A DNA stretch of 32,790 nucleotides from Caryophanales bacterium (GCA_016290885.1 JAEEVN010000012.1:1-32790), one strand, 5' to 3'. Positions 7,842-15,260 are shown, numbered from the stretch's first letter. Numbers and translations: made by a program. Notes: generated by a model from the letters alone, not told the origin.

Positions 7842-9473
7842 ATGAATGTAATAGTAGGAATAAGTTGGCCATTTGCAAATGGTGATCTTCATATTGGACA
7901 TGCTGCATCTAGTTTACCAGGAGATGTAATAGCAAGATATCATAGATTAAAAGGTAATAATGTATTATTAGTATCTGGTACAGATTGTCATGGTACTCCA
8001 ATTGAAGTTAAAGCCTTAAAAGAAAATAAATCTCCAAAAGAATTAGTAGATGCTTGTCATACTGAATTTACTAAAGATTGGAAAGATTTAGGAGTAAGTT
8101 TTGATTTATTTAATAGAACAGACGATGATTTCCACAAAAAATTTGTTCAAGAACAATTTAAGAAATATGATGCTAATGGATTATTATATGAAAAGGAAGA
8201 AGAACAATTATATTGTGAAAATTGTAAAATGTTTTTAGCTGATCGTTATATCCTTGGTACTTGTCCAAAATGTGGTGCAGATATAAAGGGTGACGAATGT
8301 GAAAAATGTGGTAGTTTATTAACTATTGATGAAGTATTAAATACTACTTGTGCAATATGTGGTAATCCATGTTCTAAAAAGACTAATAAAAATCTTTATT
8401 TTAAATTATCAGAATTTGAAGATGAAATAAGAAAAATAAAAGATTCTCATAAAGAATTATGGAGAGATAACGCTTATAAATTTACTGAAAGATATTTAAA
8501 TGAAGGTATTCCTGATAGATGTGTATCAAGAGTTCAACAATATGGTATTGATATACCTGTAAAAGGTTATGAAAATAAAAAACTATATGGTTGGTTTGAA
8601 AATGTTTGGGGATATGTAACTGCTTCTAAAAAAGTAGCAGATGAAAGAGGACTTGATTGGAATGATTACTGGAAAGCAGATAGAGATAATAAAATATATC
8701 TAGTTCACGCTAAAGATAATATTCCTTTCCATACAGTAATATTCCCAATATTACTTCTAGGTACTAAAGATAATTATAAAATGCCAGATAAAATAATATC
8801 TGATGAATATCTTACTATTGAAGGTGAAAAATTATCTAAGAGTAAAGGAAATTATATTCCAATAAGATATTTACTTAATAGATATTCAGTAGATACTATT
8901 AGATATTTCTTATTATCTAATGATGCTGAAAATAAAGATTTTAATTTTACTTGGGAAGGATTTATAAATTCTCATAATGGAGAATTACTTGGTAAATGGG
9001 GTAACTTTGTAAATAGAACATTCCAATTTATTAATAAATCTTTTGAAGGAAAACTATCTAATACTGAAATAGATGAATCTATAGAAAATAAATTAAAAGA
9101 TTTATATGATTCAGTAGGTAAAGATATTGATGATGGTGAAATAAAATCTGGTATAGAAAAGATATTTGATTTTATATCTTTTGCTAATAAATATTTTGAT
9201 GAAAATGAACCATGGAATTTAGCAAAAACTGATAAAGATAAAGCAGAAGCAGTATTATATAATTGCTGTAATATTATTTATAATATTAATAATATATTAA
9301 AGCCTTATATAATTGAATCTACTCCTAAAGTAGAAAAGTATTTAAATAAATCTATTTCTAAATGGGAATATACTAGATTAGATGAAGTAAAATTATCTAG
9401 TGAAATAGAAGCTTTATTCATTAGATACGATAAATCTCTAATTGATGAAGAAAAAGCTGTACTAGGTAAGTAA
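7842..9473 (+). CDS. metG: Methionyl-tRNA synthetase (two-knuckle zinc type)
   Basis: Class I synthetase that charges tRNA-Met. The 543 residues begin with ISWPFANGDLHIGHA, which carries the HIGH motif, followed by SGTDCHGTPIE and a connective-peptide domain with two zinc knuckles. The cysteines occur in CENC, CPKC, CEKC and CAIC..PC spacing, about residues 126-180. KLSKSKGNY is the KMSKS loop. A helical anticodon-binding domain with the conserved FDENEPWNLAK completes the protein. It stops without the C-terminal EMAPII-like tRNA-binding/dimerisation domain found in E. coli and B. subtilis MetG, so it may be monomeric. AAGGAGGAATTAAA before the ATG is a strong ribosome-binding site. Regulation is by the T-box directly upstream. 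Confidence 0.96.
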   Translation: MNVIVGISWPFANGDLHIGHAASSLPGDVIARYHRLKGNNVLLVSGTDCHGTPIEVKALKENKSPKELVDACHTEFTKDWKDLGVSFDLFNRTDDDFHKKFVQEQFKKYDANGLLYEKEEEQLYCENCKMFLADRYILGTCPKCGADIKGDECEKCGSLLTIDEVLNTTCAICGNPCSKKTNKNLYFKLSEFEDEIRKIKDSHKELWRDNAYKFTERYLNEGIPDRCVSRVQQYGIDIPVKGYENKKLYGWFENVWGYVTASKKVADERGLDWNDYWKADRDNKIYLVHAKDNIPFHTVIFPILLLGTKDNYKMPDKIISDEYLTIEGEKLSKSKGNYIPIRYLLNRYSVDTIRYFLLSNDAENKDFNFTWEGFINSHNGELLGKWGNFVNRTFQFINKSFEGKLSNTEIDESIENKLKDLYDSVGKDIDDGEIKSGIEKIFDFISFANKYFDENEPWNLAKTDKDKAEAVLYNCCNIIYNINNILKPYIIESTPKVEKYLNKSISKWEYTRLDEVKLSSEIEALFIRYDKSLIDEEKAVLGK

Positions 9474-9480
9474 AGTAAAT

Positions 9481-9506
9481 AAAAAAATCCTATATAGGAT
9501 TTTTTT
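9481..9506 (+). terminator. metG terminator
   Basis: A near-perfect palindrome with core ATCC/GGAT flanked by A- and T-runs. It forms about a 10-bp stem with a short ATAT loop and ends in seven T residues. Confidence 0.75.
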
Positions 9507-9510
9507 ATTA

Positions 9511-9519
9511 TGCTATAAT
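9511..9519 (+). promoter_or_regulatory. Extended -10 promoter for the 92-residue protein gene
   Basis: TGCTATAAT is a perfect extended -10 directly after the metG terminator. The -35 position lies inside the hairpin and has no consensus. AGGAGGG follows before the ATG at 9539. Confidence 0.55.
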
Positions 9520-9538
9520 TATTCTAGGAGGGTAAGAT

Positions 9539-9817
9539 ATGGCGAGTGAAAATTATATTGCTGAGCAAATTGCAAAATTAAATAAATTAGCGCAGGATGG
9601 TACGTCTTCAGAAGATTTATTACCTATAATAGATAGTATTAGAGAATTAGTAGTTAAAAATATTAAAATGAAAGAAAATGAGAATGATCCTAGTAGATTA
9701 CAACCATTTGGAACTCCTGAAACTCAAGTAATACCTAGTGTAACATCATCACAAGAATTAGAACCATTTGGGACACCAGAAGGACCTAGTAGTAATGGCA
9801 TAGGGAGTATGCAATAA
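9539..9817 (+). CDS. Small acidic hypothetical protein with a duplicated FGTPE motif
   Basis: Not recognised. The 92 residues comprise a helical N-terminal half (about 1-55, heptad-like, NYIAEQIAKLNKLAQ) and a Pro/Ser/Gly-rich C-terminal half. The unit L-x-P-F-G-T-P-E occurs twice, near residues 59 and 79, about 20 residues apart. There is no signal peptide or membrane segment. The ATG is fixed by AGGAGGG seven bases upstream. It has its own promoter and terminator. The N-terminal SENY also occurs in the next gene product, but I would not claim homology on that. The duplicated short motif in a disordered tail suggests a linear peptide for docking to a partner, which is inference only. Confidence 0.75.
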   Translation: MASENYIAEQIAKLNKLAQDGTSSEDLLPIIDSIRELVVKNIKMKENENDPSRLQPFGTPETQVIPSVTSSQELEPFGTPEGPSSNGIGSMQ

Positions 9818-9844
9818 CGATATTATAAATAATATCGTTTTTCT
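9816..9844 (+). terminator. Terminator after the 92-residue protein gene
   Basis: An 11-bp inverted repeat (9816-9826 and 9829-9839) around a tiny AA centre, followed by T-rich sequence. The left arm starts within the TAA stop. Confidence 0.7.
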
Positions 9845-9873
9845 TTGTTGATTTATTAAAAATGTGTTATAAT
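9845..9873 (+). promoter_or_regulatory. Promoter for the 235-residue hypothetical gene
   Basis: TTGTTG (9845-9850), a 17-bp spacer and TATAAT (9868-9873), which also carries the extended TG (TGTTATAAT from 9865). AGGAG at 9886-9890 leads into the ATG at 9899. Confidence 0.6.
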
Positions 9874-9898
9874 TAATTTGTTAATAGGAGAATTGTCT

Positions 9899-10606
9899 AT
9901 GAGCGAGAATTATTCTAATGAAACAATTAAGAAATATACTGATGCTTTATGTAATACCTTTTATAATACAGGATATTTTACTGAAGAAGAAGCAGAAAAG
10001 TATATAAAAGAAGCAAAAACTAGAGTAAAAGCAGCTGATGAGAGTAGAGTACTAGATCCAATGTATATAGCATTAATTATTACTAATAATACTGGAGGAC
10101 TTCAAGAATATTCTGGTATTGTTCAATCAATACTTGGACAAGCAATTGCTACAACTCTTGGTATACAAGCAGAGTATATGGAAAGAGATGAAAAGAAAGC
10201 TGTTACTCTATATGAACAATTTGTAGGTAAACAATTTGATGAAACTTTTGGCCCTGAAGGATATAGAAAGATATTCACAGGTAATTATGAAGGATTCATG
10301 AAGGACTTCAAAAATTATATGGTTGCATCAACTGAAGTCATGGATGAAGCAAAATTAAAAGCAGCAAAATTAGAAGCGTCTACAGTAATAGTAGAATTTG
10401 AGACAGTATTACAAGAGTCTGTATATGATGGCGTTTATAGTCCAAGAGCTGCAAAGTTAATGGATTCAGTATGTTATAGAGCTGCGAAAGGAAGAAAAAT
10501 AGTAGAAGCATCTCCTATAAAAGTAGAAGAGCCTATAGTAGAAGAACCTATTATGTCATTATCTGACTCAAGGGAAGAGTTAAAAAAACATTTGGCAGCA
10601 ATGTGA
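9899..10606 (+). CDS. Hypothetical alpha-helical cytosolic protein
   Basis: I do not recognise this family. The 235 residues look almost wholly helical, with no signal peptide and no membrane span. The N-terminal part (NETIKKYTDALCNTFYNTGYFTEEEAEKY) resembles a small helical bundle. The middle contains a VQSILGQAIATTLGIQAEYMERDE helix. A Pro/Glu-rich linker with repeated KVEEPIVEEPI stands near residue 212, before a short C-terminal helix (REELKKHLAAM). The ATG at 9899 is preferred over an upstream in-frame TTG at 9878 because AGGAG is correctly spaced before it. It is monocistronic, with a promoter upstream and another starting 15 bases after its stop. No clear terminator follows. Confidence 0.75.
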   Translation: MSENYSNETIKKYTDALCNTFYNTGYFTEEEAEKYIKEAKTRVKAADESRVLDPMYIALIITNNTGGLQEYSGIVQSILGQAIATTLGIQAEYMERDEKKAVTLYEQFVGKQFDETFGPEGYRKIFTGNYEGFMKDFKNYMVASTEVMDEAKLKAAKLEASTVIVEFETVLQESVYDGVYSPRAAKLMDSVCYRAAKGRKIVEASPIKVEEPIVEEPIMSLSDSREELKKHLAAM

Positions 10607-10621
10607 CTAAAAAAAATTAGG

Positions 10622-10650
10622 TTGAAAAAAATAAATATTAGTTATATAAT
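10622..10650 (+). promoter_or_regulatory. rpoZ promoter
   Basis: TTGAAA (10622-10627), 17-bp spacer, perfect TATAAT (10645-10650). The predicted start is about 15 nt before the ATG, with AAGGAGA between. Confidence 0.75.
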
Positions 10651-10671
10651 ACGTAAACAAGGAGAGATAAT

Positions 10672-10869
10672 ATGATTTATTCAATAGATAAAATGTTAAA
10701 TATTATTCCATCTAAATATCAATTAGTTTATGTAGCATCTAAAAGAGCAGAAGCTATGGAACAAACTAAATTTTATCAAATGGAAGAAAATGAATATAAA
10801 AGTACTAAAAATTTAGACAGAGCTCTAGAAGAAATACAAAAGAACTTAATACATATTAAAGAAGACTAG
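10672..10869 (+). CDS. rpoZ: DNA-directed RNA polymerase omega subunit
   Basis: A small subunit that helps fold and assemble beta' into RNA polymerase. The 65-residue protein shows the family pattern: IPSKYQLVYVASKRAEAM near the N-terminus (typical SKYxLVxxAAKRAR) and YKSTKNLDRALEEI near the C-terminus (typical KxVxxALEEI). The length is normal for Bacilli omega. There is no gmk or priA neighbour as in B. subtilis; instead it stands alone before recX with its own promoter. The coding sequence for the last eight or so residues also forms the left arm of the terminator. Confidence 0.88.
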   Translation: MIYSIDKMLNIIPSKYQLVYVASKRAEAMEQTKFYQMEENEYKSTKNLDRALEEIQKNLIHIKED

Positions 10870-10884
10870 TATTAAGTTTTTTTT
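10843..10884 (+). terminator. rpoZ terminator, partly inside the coding sequence
   Basis: A perfect 10-bp stem (10843-10852 with 10869-10878) encloses a 16-nt loop that contains the last rpoZ codons and most of the stop codon. Eight T residues (10877-10884) follow. A terminator that begins within the gene is unusual but compact. Confidence 0.65.
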
Positions 10885-10896
10885 ATTGGAGGATAC

Positions 10897-11655
10897 ATGA
10901 AAGTATTAAAATACAAGAAAGTAAAAAATAAATATAGAGTATATTTTGATAATGATATAAAAATAGATTTATATGATGATATTATTTTAAAATATGAATT
11001 ATTATTAAAAAAAGAAATAGATAATAATACTTTTGATAAATTAGTTTTAGATAATAATAAAGAAGATATATATAATAAAGCATTAAACTATATTAGTATT
11101 AAAATAAGATCAAAAGAAGAAATATATAATTACTTAAATAAAAAAGGCTATGAAAAAGAAGATATAAATAATACTATTAATAGATTAGAAAAAAATAAAC
11201 TTATTAATGATGATCTATATATTAAAAGTTATATACATGATAGATTTTATTTAAGTAGTGATGGTTTAAATAAAATTAGAAATTATTTAATTAATTTAAA
11301 ATTAGATGAATCTATTATTGATAAATATATTGATGAAATAGATAGGGAAGAAGTATTAGATAAATTAAATAAATTAGTTGATAAAAAGATTAAATCTAAT
11401 AGAAATTATAGTGGTAATGTTTTAAGAATGAGATTATGTAGTTATTTCATAGAACAAGGATATAATAAATCTGATATAGAAGAAGTACTTAAAGATAAAG
11501 ATTTGGTGGATATAGATTTAGGTATTAAAGAATATAAAAAACTATATGATAAGTACTCTAAAAAATTAGAAGGATATGAATTAGAAAATTTAATTAGAAA
11601 TAAATTATATCAAAAAGGATATGATTTAAATGAAATAAAAAAGAATATCGATTGA
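10897..11655 (+). CDS. recX: Regulatory protein RecX
   Basis: RecX proteins bind RecA filaments and modulate recombination and the SOS response. The 252 residues contain the helical RecX repeats. ALNYISIKIRSKEEI..YLNKKGY is the first repeat, followed by INRLEKNKLINDDLYIKSYI, close to the conserved L.....DD..fA..yv. Further copies of this three-helix unit follow (NYLINLKLDES, LCSYFIEQGYNKSDI, LIRNKLYQKGYDLNEI). The N-terminal 60 residues form a beta-rich extension as in B. subtilis and Staphylococcus RecX (about 264-270 residues). GGAGG precedes the ATG, which comes soon after the rpoZ terminator. recA is not in this window. The gene converges on prsA. Confidence 0.85.
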   Translation: MKVLKYKKVKNKYRVYFDNDIKIDLYDDIILKYELLLKKEIDNNTFDKLVLDNNKEDIYNKALNYISIKIRSKEEIYNYLNKKGYEKEDINNTINRLEKNKLINDDLYIKSYIHDRFYLSSDGLNKIRNYLINLKLDESIIDKYIDEIDREEVLDKLNKLVDKKIKSNRNYSGNVLRMRLCSYFIEQGYNKSDIEEVLKDKDLVDIDLGIKEYKKLYDKYSKKLEGYELENLIRNKLYQKGYDLNEIKKNID

Positions 11656-11665
11656 TATTCTTTTT
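11638..11665. terminator. Bidirectional terminator between recX and prsA
   Basis: A perfect 12-bp stem (11638-11649 with 11654-11665) and GATT loop, bounded by an A-run and a T-run so that it works in both directions. It covers the recX TGA (11653-11655) and two bases of the prsA stop (11664-11666). Confidence 0.8.
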
Positions 11666-12623
11666 ATTGTCCTTCATATTGTTTTAATTGTTCTTCAATA
11701 TATTCTTTATAAATACTTTTTAGTTTAGAATCTTTAAATTTTAAACCATAATTTTTTCTTATTTCATCTAAAGCAGTTACTGATATTGTTTTATCTTCAT
11801 TATATTTCTTTTGTACTAATGTTTCAATAATTTTTTCTTTAGCTTTCTTTAATGAAACTTTTTCTTTTTCTCCAGTTTTTAAAATTATATGATAACCATA
11901 AGATGTTTTAACTGGTTCTTTAGTATATTCATCAACATTTAATGCATATGCAGCATTTTCAAATTCTTCAACCATTTGACCTTTATTGAAATATCCTAAA
12001 TCTCCACCTTTTTCTTTTGAACCTGGATCATCAGAATTTTCTCTAGCTAATGTATCAAAATCTGCACCATCATTTAATTGATTAATTAAATCTTTAGCTT
12101 TCTTTAATGCATCTTCTTCACTCATATTAGATGTACTAATTAGAATGTGTTTAGCAGATATATCTCCTGCATAATTTTCTTCATAATATTTTTTTATTTC
12201 TTTATCAGAAATATTTTCTTTAATATAATCTTCAATTGCTTTTGATCTTTGGAAACTAAGTCTTAATTCAACTTTAAATTGATCAGCATCTTCATAACCA
12301 TAATTTTTTAATACTTCATCAAAAGATTGTCCATTTTGAGTATATTGAGATTCATAACTTTCATATTGATTTTTTACTTGTTCTTCAATATCTTTGTCAC
12401 CTTTATATACTACATCAAATATTTTTTTATCAATATCATCGATTATTTGATACTTAGCATATTTTTCTCTTAATTCATCATAAAGATCATCTGCTGTTAT
12501 ATTTTCCCCATTTATCTTAATTGCAACTTCTTTACCATTTTTTAATTTAGTCTTACAACCAGAAAGTAATAAAACGGCACTTAGAGCAATTGCTACTCCT
12601 AAAACAATTTTTCCTTTTTTCAT
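11664..12623 (-). CDS. prsA: Foldase lipoprotein PrsA (parvulin peptidyl-prolyl isomerase)
   Basis: Extracytoplasmic chaperone anchored on the outer face of the membrane that folds secreted proteins. The 319 residues begin with a signal peptide whose lipobox LSGC places the lipidated Cys at residue 23. A helical N-terminal chaperone region is followed by a parvulin domain starting at AKHILIS, with FDTLARENSDDPGSKEKGGDLGYF, VEEFENAAYALN and SYGYHIILKT, all standard parvulin blocks. A C-terminal helical segment returns to the chaperone region. AGGAGG lies just before the ATG. It has its own promoter behind hit. The surface proteins at 24819 and 31473 are plausible clients, by inference only. 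Confidence 0.93.
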   Translation of the reverse strand: MKKGKIVLGVAIALSAVLLLSGCKTKLKNGKEVAIKINGENITADDLYDELREKYAKYQIIDDIDKKIFDVVYKGDKDIEEQVKNQYESYESQYTQNGQSFDEVLKNYGYEDADQFKVELRLSFQRSKAIEDYIKENISDKEIKKYYEENYAGDISAKHILISTSNMSEEDALKKAKDLINQLNDGADFDTLARENSDDPGSKEKGGDLGYFNKGQMVEEFENAAYALNVDEYTKEPVKTSYGYHIILKTGEKEKVSLKKAKEKIIETLVQKKYNEDKTISVTALDEIRKNYGLKFKDSKLKSIYKEYIEEQLKQYEGQ

Positions 12624-12649
12624 GTTATCCTCCTAAATGTAACAATAAT

Positions 12650-12678
12650 ATAATATCAAAAATAAGAAATAAAAACAA
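12650..12678 (-). promoter_or_regulatory. prsA promoter
   Basis: On the minus strand TTGTTT (12673-12678), 17-bp spacer and TATTAT (12650-12655) with an extended TGA in front of the -10. It lies in the 57-bp gap between hit and prsA. Confidence 0.6.
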
Positions 12679-12680
12679 TA

Positions 12681-13043
12681 TTACTTTGTTAATAAATCAA
12701 ATACTTCATCAAGACTCTTTTCAGGCACATTACAATCAGGTAGTAAGTGTAAATGAAAATGTTTTATGTCTTGAAGACAACCATTATTTTGAACTAATTT
12801 AATTCCTTTAGCTCCTAATTTATCTTCTAGAAGTTTTTTGATATCTTTAGCAACTTTCATAATATGAGTTATAGTTTCTAAATCTATATCATCTAGATCC
12901 ATAAAATGATTTTTAGGTATTATTAAAGTATGTCCTGTTTTAATAGGATTAATATCTAAAAGTACTTTAACTATTTCATCTTCATAAATAGTTTTTGATG
13001 GTATTTCACCATTTGTAATTTTACAAAATATACAATCGTTCAT
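12681..13043 (-). CDS. HIT-family nucleotide hydrolase
   Basis: Histidine-triad proteins of this type (HinT/Hit) hydrolyse nucleoside phosphoramidates or related dinucleotides. The 120 residues start with NDCIFCKITNGEIPS, the typical zinc-Cys N-terminus, continue with LDINPIKTGHTLIIPKNH, and end with the triad HFHLHLLP. The ATG at 13041-13043 is chosen because AGGAGATGAAATT precedes it and MNDCIFC is the normal start; an upstream in-frame ATG would add 12 atypical residues that overlap the promoter area. It is divergent from sufS. No terminator is visible before prsA, so read-through into prsA is possible. Confidence 0.92.
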   Translation of the reverse strand: MNDCIFCKITNGEIPSKTIYEDEIVKVLLDINPIKTGHTLIIPKNHFMDLDDIDLETITHIMKVAKDIKKLLEDKLGAKGIKLVQNNGCLQDIKHFHLHLLPDCNVPEKSLDEVFDLLTK

Positions 13044-13062
13044 AATTTCATCTCCTAATATA

Positions 13063-13071
13063 ATTTTATCA
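13063..13071 (-). promoter_or_regulatory. Probable extended -10 promoter of the HIT gene
   Basis: On the minus strand TGATAAAAT (extended -10) lies 19 bases before the ATG. There is no convincing -35. Confidence 0.4.
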
Positions 13072-13098
13072 AAAATCATATAAAAATAATATATTTTG

Positions 13099-13107
13099 TG
13101 TTAAAAT
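13099..13107 (+). promoter_or_regulatory. Probable extended -10 promoter of sufS
   Basis: TGTTAAAAT (extended -10) with no clear -35. The leader to the ATG at 13146 is about 30 nt and holds GGAGGTGAAATT. Confidence 0.4.
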
Positions 13108-13145
13108 ATTATTGTTTTAAAACTCTTAATTATGGAGGTGAAATT

Positions 13146-14345
13146 ATGGATTACAAGAAAGATTTTAAATTCTTAGAAAAGAATATTGTTTATTTTGATA
13201 ATGGTGCTACTACCTTAAAGCCTAATAGAGTAATAGAAAAAATGGATAGTTATTATTATGATTATCCTTCTAATGCTCATAGAGGAGATTATAATATCAG
13301 TATGATAGCAAGTACTGAATTTGAAAAAACTAGGGATTTAGTTAAAGAATTTATTAATGCTAAAAATAGAGAAGAAATAATATTTACATCAGGATCTACA
13401 GAAAGTATTAATATGGCTATATATGGTTATTTTATGAATAATCTTAAATCTGGTGATGAAGTATTAATAACTAAATCAGAACATGCATCAATAGTTATAC
13501 CTTGGTTTGATTTAGAAAATAAATTAGGTATTAAAGTTAAATATATAGATTTAAATAAAGATTATACATTTAGTATAGATAACTTTAAGAAAATGATTAA
13601 TTCTAATACTAAAGTTATATCTATCGCAGAAATAACTAATGTAATTGGTGATAAAAGAGATATTAAAGAAATAACTAAAATAGCTCATGAAAATAATATT
13701 AAAGTATTAGTAGATGCTTCTCAAAGTATAGGTCATATAAAAGTAGATGTAACTGATACTGATATAGATTTCTTAGCATTCTCTGCACATAAAATGCTTG
13801 GACCTACTGGAGTAGGAGTACTTTATGGTAAAGAAGAATTATTAAAAGAAATTAGTTTTATAAAAGGTGGAGGAACATCTATATCATTTGATAGCCCTAA
13901 AAAAATAGTATATAAAGATTTACCATATAAATTAGAAGCAGGTACTCAAAATATCGCTGGAGTAATTGGTTTTGGTGAAGCTATTAAATATTTAAATGAA
14001 ATAGGCATGGATTATATAGAAAAATATACTAATGAATTAAAAGAATACTTAGTATCTAAATTAGAAGATAATGAAAATATTATTATGTATAATCCTAGAG
14101 TAGAAGGATCTATTCTTATTTTTAATGTGAAAGATGTATTCGCACAAGATACTGCTATTTATCTAAATAATCATGATATATGTGTAAGAGCAGGAGATCA
14201 TTGTGATAAAAAATTATATGATGAATTAGGTGTTAAGAATACTGTAAGAATAAGTTTATATTTCTATAATACTAAAGAAGAAATAGATAAATTAGTAAAA
14301 GTATTAAATAATAACAATATTTTAGAAGAGAGTTTAGGTATATGA
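13146..14345 (+). CDS. sufS: Cysteine desulfurase SufS
   Basis: PLP enzyme that takes sulfur from cysteine as an enzyme persulfide for Fe-S cluster assembly. The 399 residues show YFDNGATTLKP, SNAHRGDYNIS, FTSGSTESIN, SEHASIVIPW, VLVDASQSIGH, and SAHKMLGPTG with the PLP lysine at residue 216. The catalytic cysteine is residue 353 in the loop RAGDHC, where most SufS have RAGHHC. The ATG at 13146 is supported by GGAGGTGAAATT and by the family start; the longer reading from 13098 would overlap the promoter. The stop overlaps the sufU start as ATGA, so the two are translationally coupled. No sufB, sufC or sufD is present in the window. Confidence 0.95.
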   Translation: MDYKKDFKFLEKNIVYFDNGATTLKPNRVIEKMDSYYYDYPSNAHRGDYNISMIASTEFEKTRDLVKEFINAKNREEIIFTSGSTESINMAIYGYFMNNLKSGDEVLITKSEHASIVIPWFDLENKLGIKVKYIDLNKDYTFSIDNFKKMINSNTKVISIAEITNVIGDKRDIKEITKIAHENNIKVLVDASQSIGHIKVDVTDTDIDFLAFSAHKMLGPTGVGVLYGKEELLKEISFIKGGGTSISFDSPKKIVYKDLPYKLEAGTQNIAGVIGFGEAIKYLNEIGMDYIEKYTNELKEYLVSKLEDNENIIMYNPRVEGSILIFNVKDVFAQDTAIYLNNHDICVRAGDHCDKKLYDELGVKNTVRISLYFYNTKEEIDKLVKVLNNNNILEESLGI

Positions 14346-14761
14346 ATGAAGATTTAAAAAGGGAATTAATAATAGAAAACTATAATAATCCTGTTAATAA
14401 AGGATTAACTAATAATAAAGATTATATATCTATAGAAAAGAGTAATCCATCATGTATAGATCATTTTAAAATAGAAATTAAATTAAATAATAATATAGTA
14501 GAAGATATTAGATTTGATGGAGAAGCATGTGCTATATCAACATCTGCTTTATCTATATCAATATCTAAATTAATAGGTAAAACTAAAGAAGAAGCACTTA
14601 ATATAATAGATAATTATAATAAAATGATTATGAATGAAGAATATGATTCTAAGGTGCTTGAAGAATTAGAAATATATAAAGATATATCAAAACAACCTGC
14701 AAGAGTTAAATGTGCTACTATAGGTATTAATGGTATAAAAGATATTTTAGAAAAAAATTAA
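14342..14761 (+). CDS. sufU: SufU zinc-dependent sulfurtransferase
   Basis: Partner that accepts persulfide sulfur from SufS through a zinc-bound cysteine exchange. The 139 residues have the IscU/SufU fold. The zinc ligands are Cys38 and Asp40 (NPSCIDHF), Cys63 (GEACAISTSA) and Cys124 (RVKCATIG). The insertion between the second and third Cys typical of SufU, rather than IscU, is present. The start overlaps the sufS stop. Together they form the transfer half of a Suf pathway; the SufBCD scaffold must be elsewhere if present. A strong terminator follows. Confidence 0.93.
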   Translation: MNEDLKRELIIENYNNPVNKGLTNNKDYISIEKSNPSCIDHFKIEIKLNNNIVEDIRFDGEACAISTSALSISISKLIGKTKEEALNIIDNYNKMIMNEEYDSKVLEELEIYKDISKQPARVKCATIGINGIKDILEKN

Positions 14762-14782
14762 ATTATACTAAATTTATTAAAT

Positions 14783-14817
14783 AAATAAGAAAATCTAACA
14801 AGATTTTCTTATTTTTT
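14783..14817 (+). terminator. sufSU terminator
   Basis: A perfect 14-bp stem (14783-14796 with 14801-14814), AACA loop and T-rich tail. Confidence 0.85.
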
Positions 14818-14845
14818 ATTTTTATTAAAATTATTGAATTAATTG

Positions 14846-14872
14846 AATGACAAAAATACTATTTTGGTCATT
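14846..14872. repeat. 12-bp inverted repeat upstream of ssb, possible operator
   Basis: AATGACAAAAAT (14846-14857) and ATTTTGGTCATT (14861-14872) are inverted copies matching at 11 of 12 positions, with an ACT spacer. It abuts the -35 box of the ssb promoter. No T-run follows directly and it is not a terminator. It could be a binding site for a dimeric regulator or part of an alternative upstream promoter. Confidence 0.5.
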
Positions 14873-14900
14873 TGTAATATACAAAATATTAATGTATTAT
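14872..14900 (+). promoter_or_regulatory. ssb promoter
   Basis: TTGTAA (14872-14877), 17-bp spacer and TATTAT (14895-14900). A start near 14907 leaves a short leader with AAAGGAG before the ATG at 14922. Confidence 0.5.
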
Positions 14901-14921
14901 GCCTTTGAAAGGAGAAAAATT

Positions 14922-15260
14922 ATGTTAAATCAAATAGTTTTAGTAGGGAGATTAGTAAGAGACCCTGAACTAAAAGAAAGTGAGAATGGTTCACCATTCA
15001 CTACAGTTACTCTAGCAGTACCTAGATCATATAAAAATATTGATGGAGAATATGATACTGATTTCATTGATTGTAGACTATGGGATGGAATTGCACAAAA
15101 TGCAAATGAATTCTGTAAAAAAGGTGATCTTTTAGGAGTAAAAGGAAGAATAGAAACTAGAAATGTAGAAAAAGATGAAAAAGTTACTCATGTTACAGAA
15201 TTAATCGCAGAAAAGATAACATTCTTATCATCTAGTAAAAGTAAAAAAGAGGCAGAATAA
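14922..15260 (+). CDS. ssb: Single-stranded DNA-binding protein, short form without acidic tip
   Basis: OB-fold protein that coats single-stranded DNA. The 112 residues begin LNQIVLVGRLVRDPELKE and include FTTVTLAVPRSYKN, DTDFIDCRLWDGIAQNANEFCKKGDLLGVKGRIETR and a final beta strand, covering the whole OB domain. The C-terminus is SSSKSKKEAE. The Gly/Gln-rich linker and the acidic DDDIPF-like tip that recruits partner proteins in the main bacterial SSB are absent. In length and lack of a tip it resembles B. subtilis SsbB (about 113 residues). The ATG at 14922 is preferred over one at 14847 because AAAGGAGAAAAATT precedes it and the upstream extension would run across the inverted repeat and promoter. 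The terminator overlaps its stop. Confidence 0.9.
   Translation: MLNQIVLVGRLVRDPELKESENGSPFTTVTLAVPRSYKNIDGEYDTDFIDCRLWDGIAQNANEFCKKGDLLGVKGRIETRNVEKDEKVTHVTELIAEKITFLSSSKSKKEAE

Noticed and set aside
8207-8390. Cys-rich stretch in metG as a separate zinc-finger gene
   Set aside because: It is in frame with metG and matches the two-knuckle zinc insertion known for this synthetase type.
12590-12802. Plus-strand frame over the prsA start and hit end
   Set aside because: It is antisense to two well-supported genes, has no ribosome-binding site and contains the prsA promoter region.
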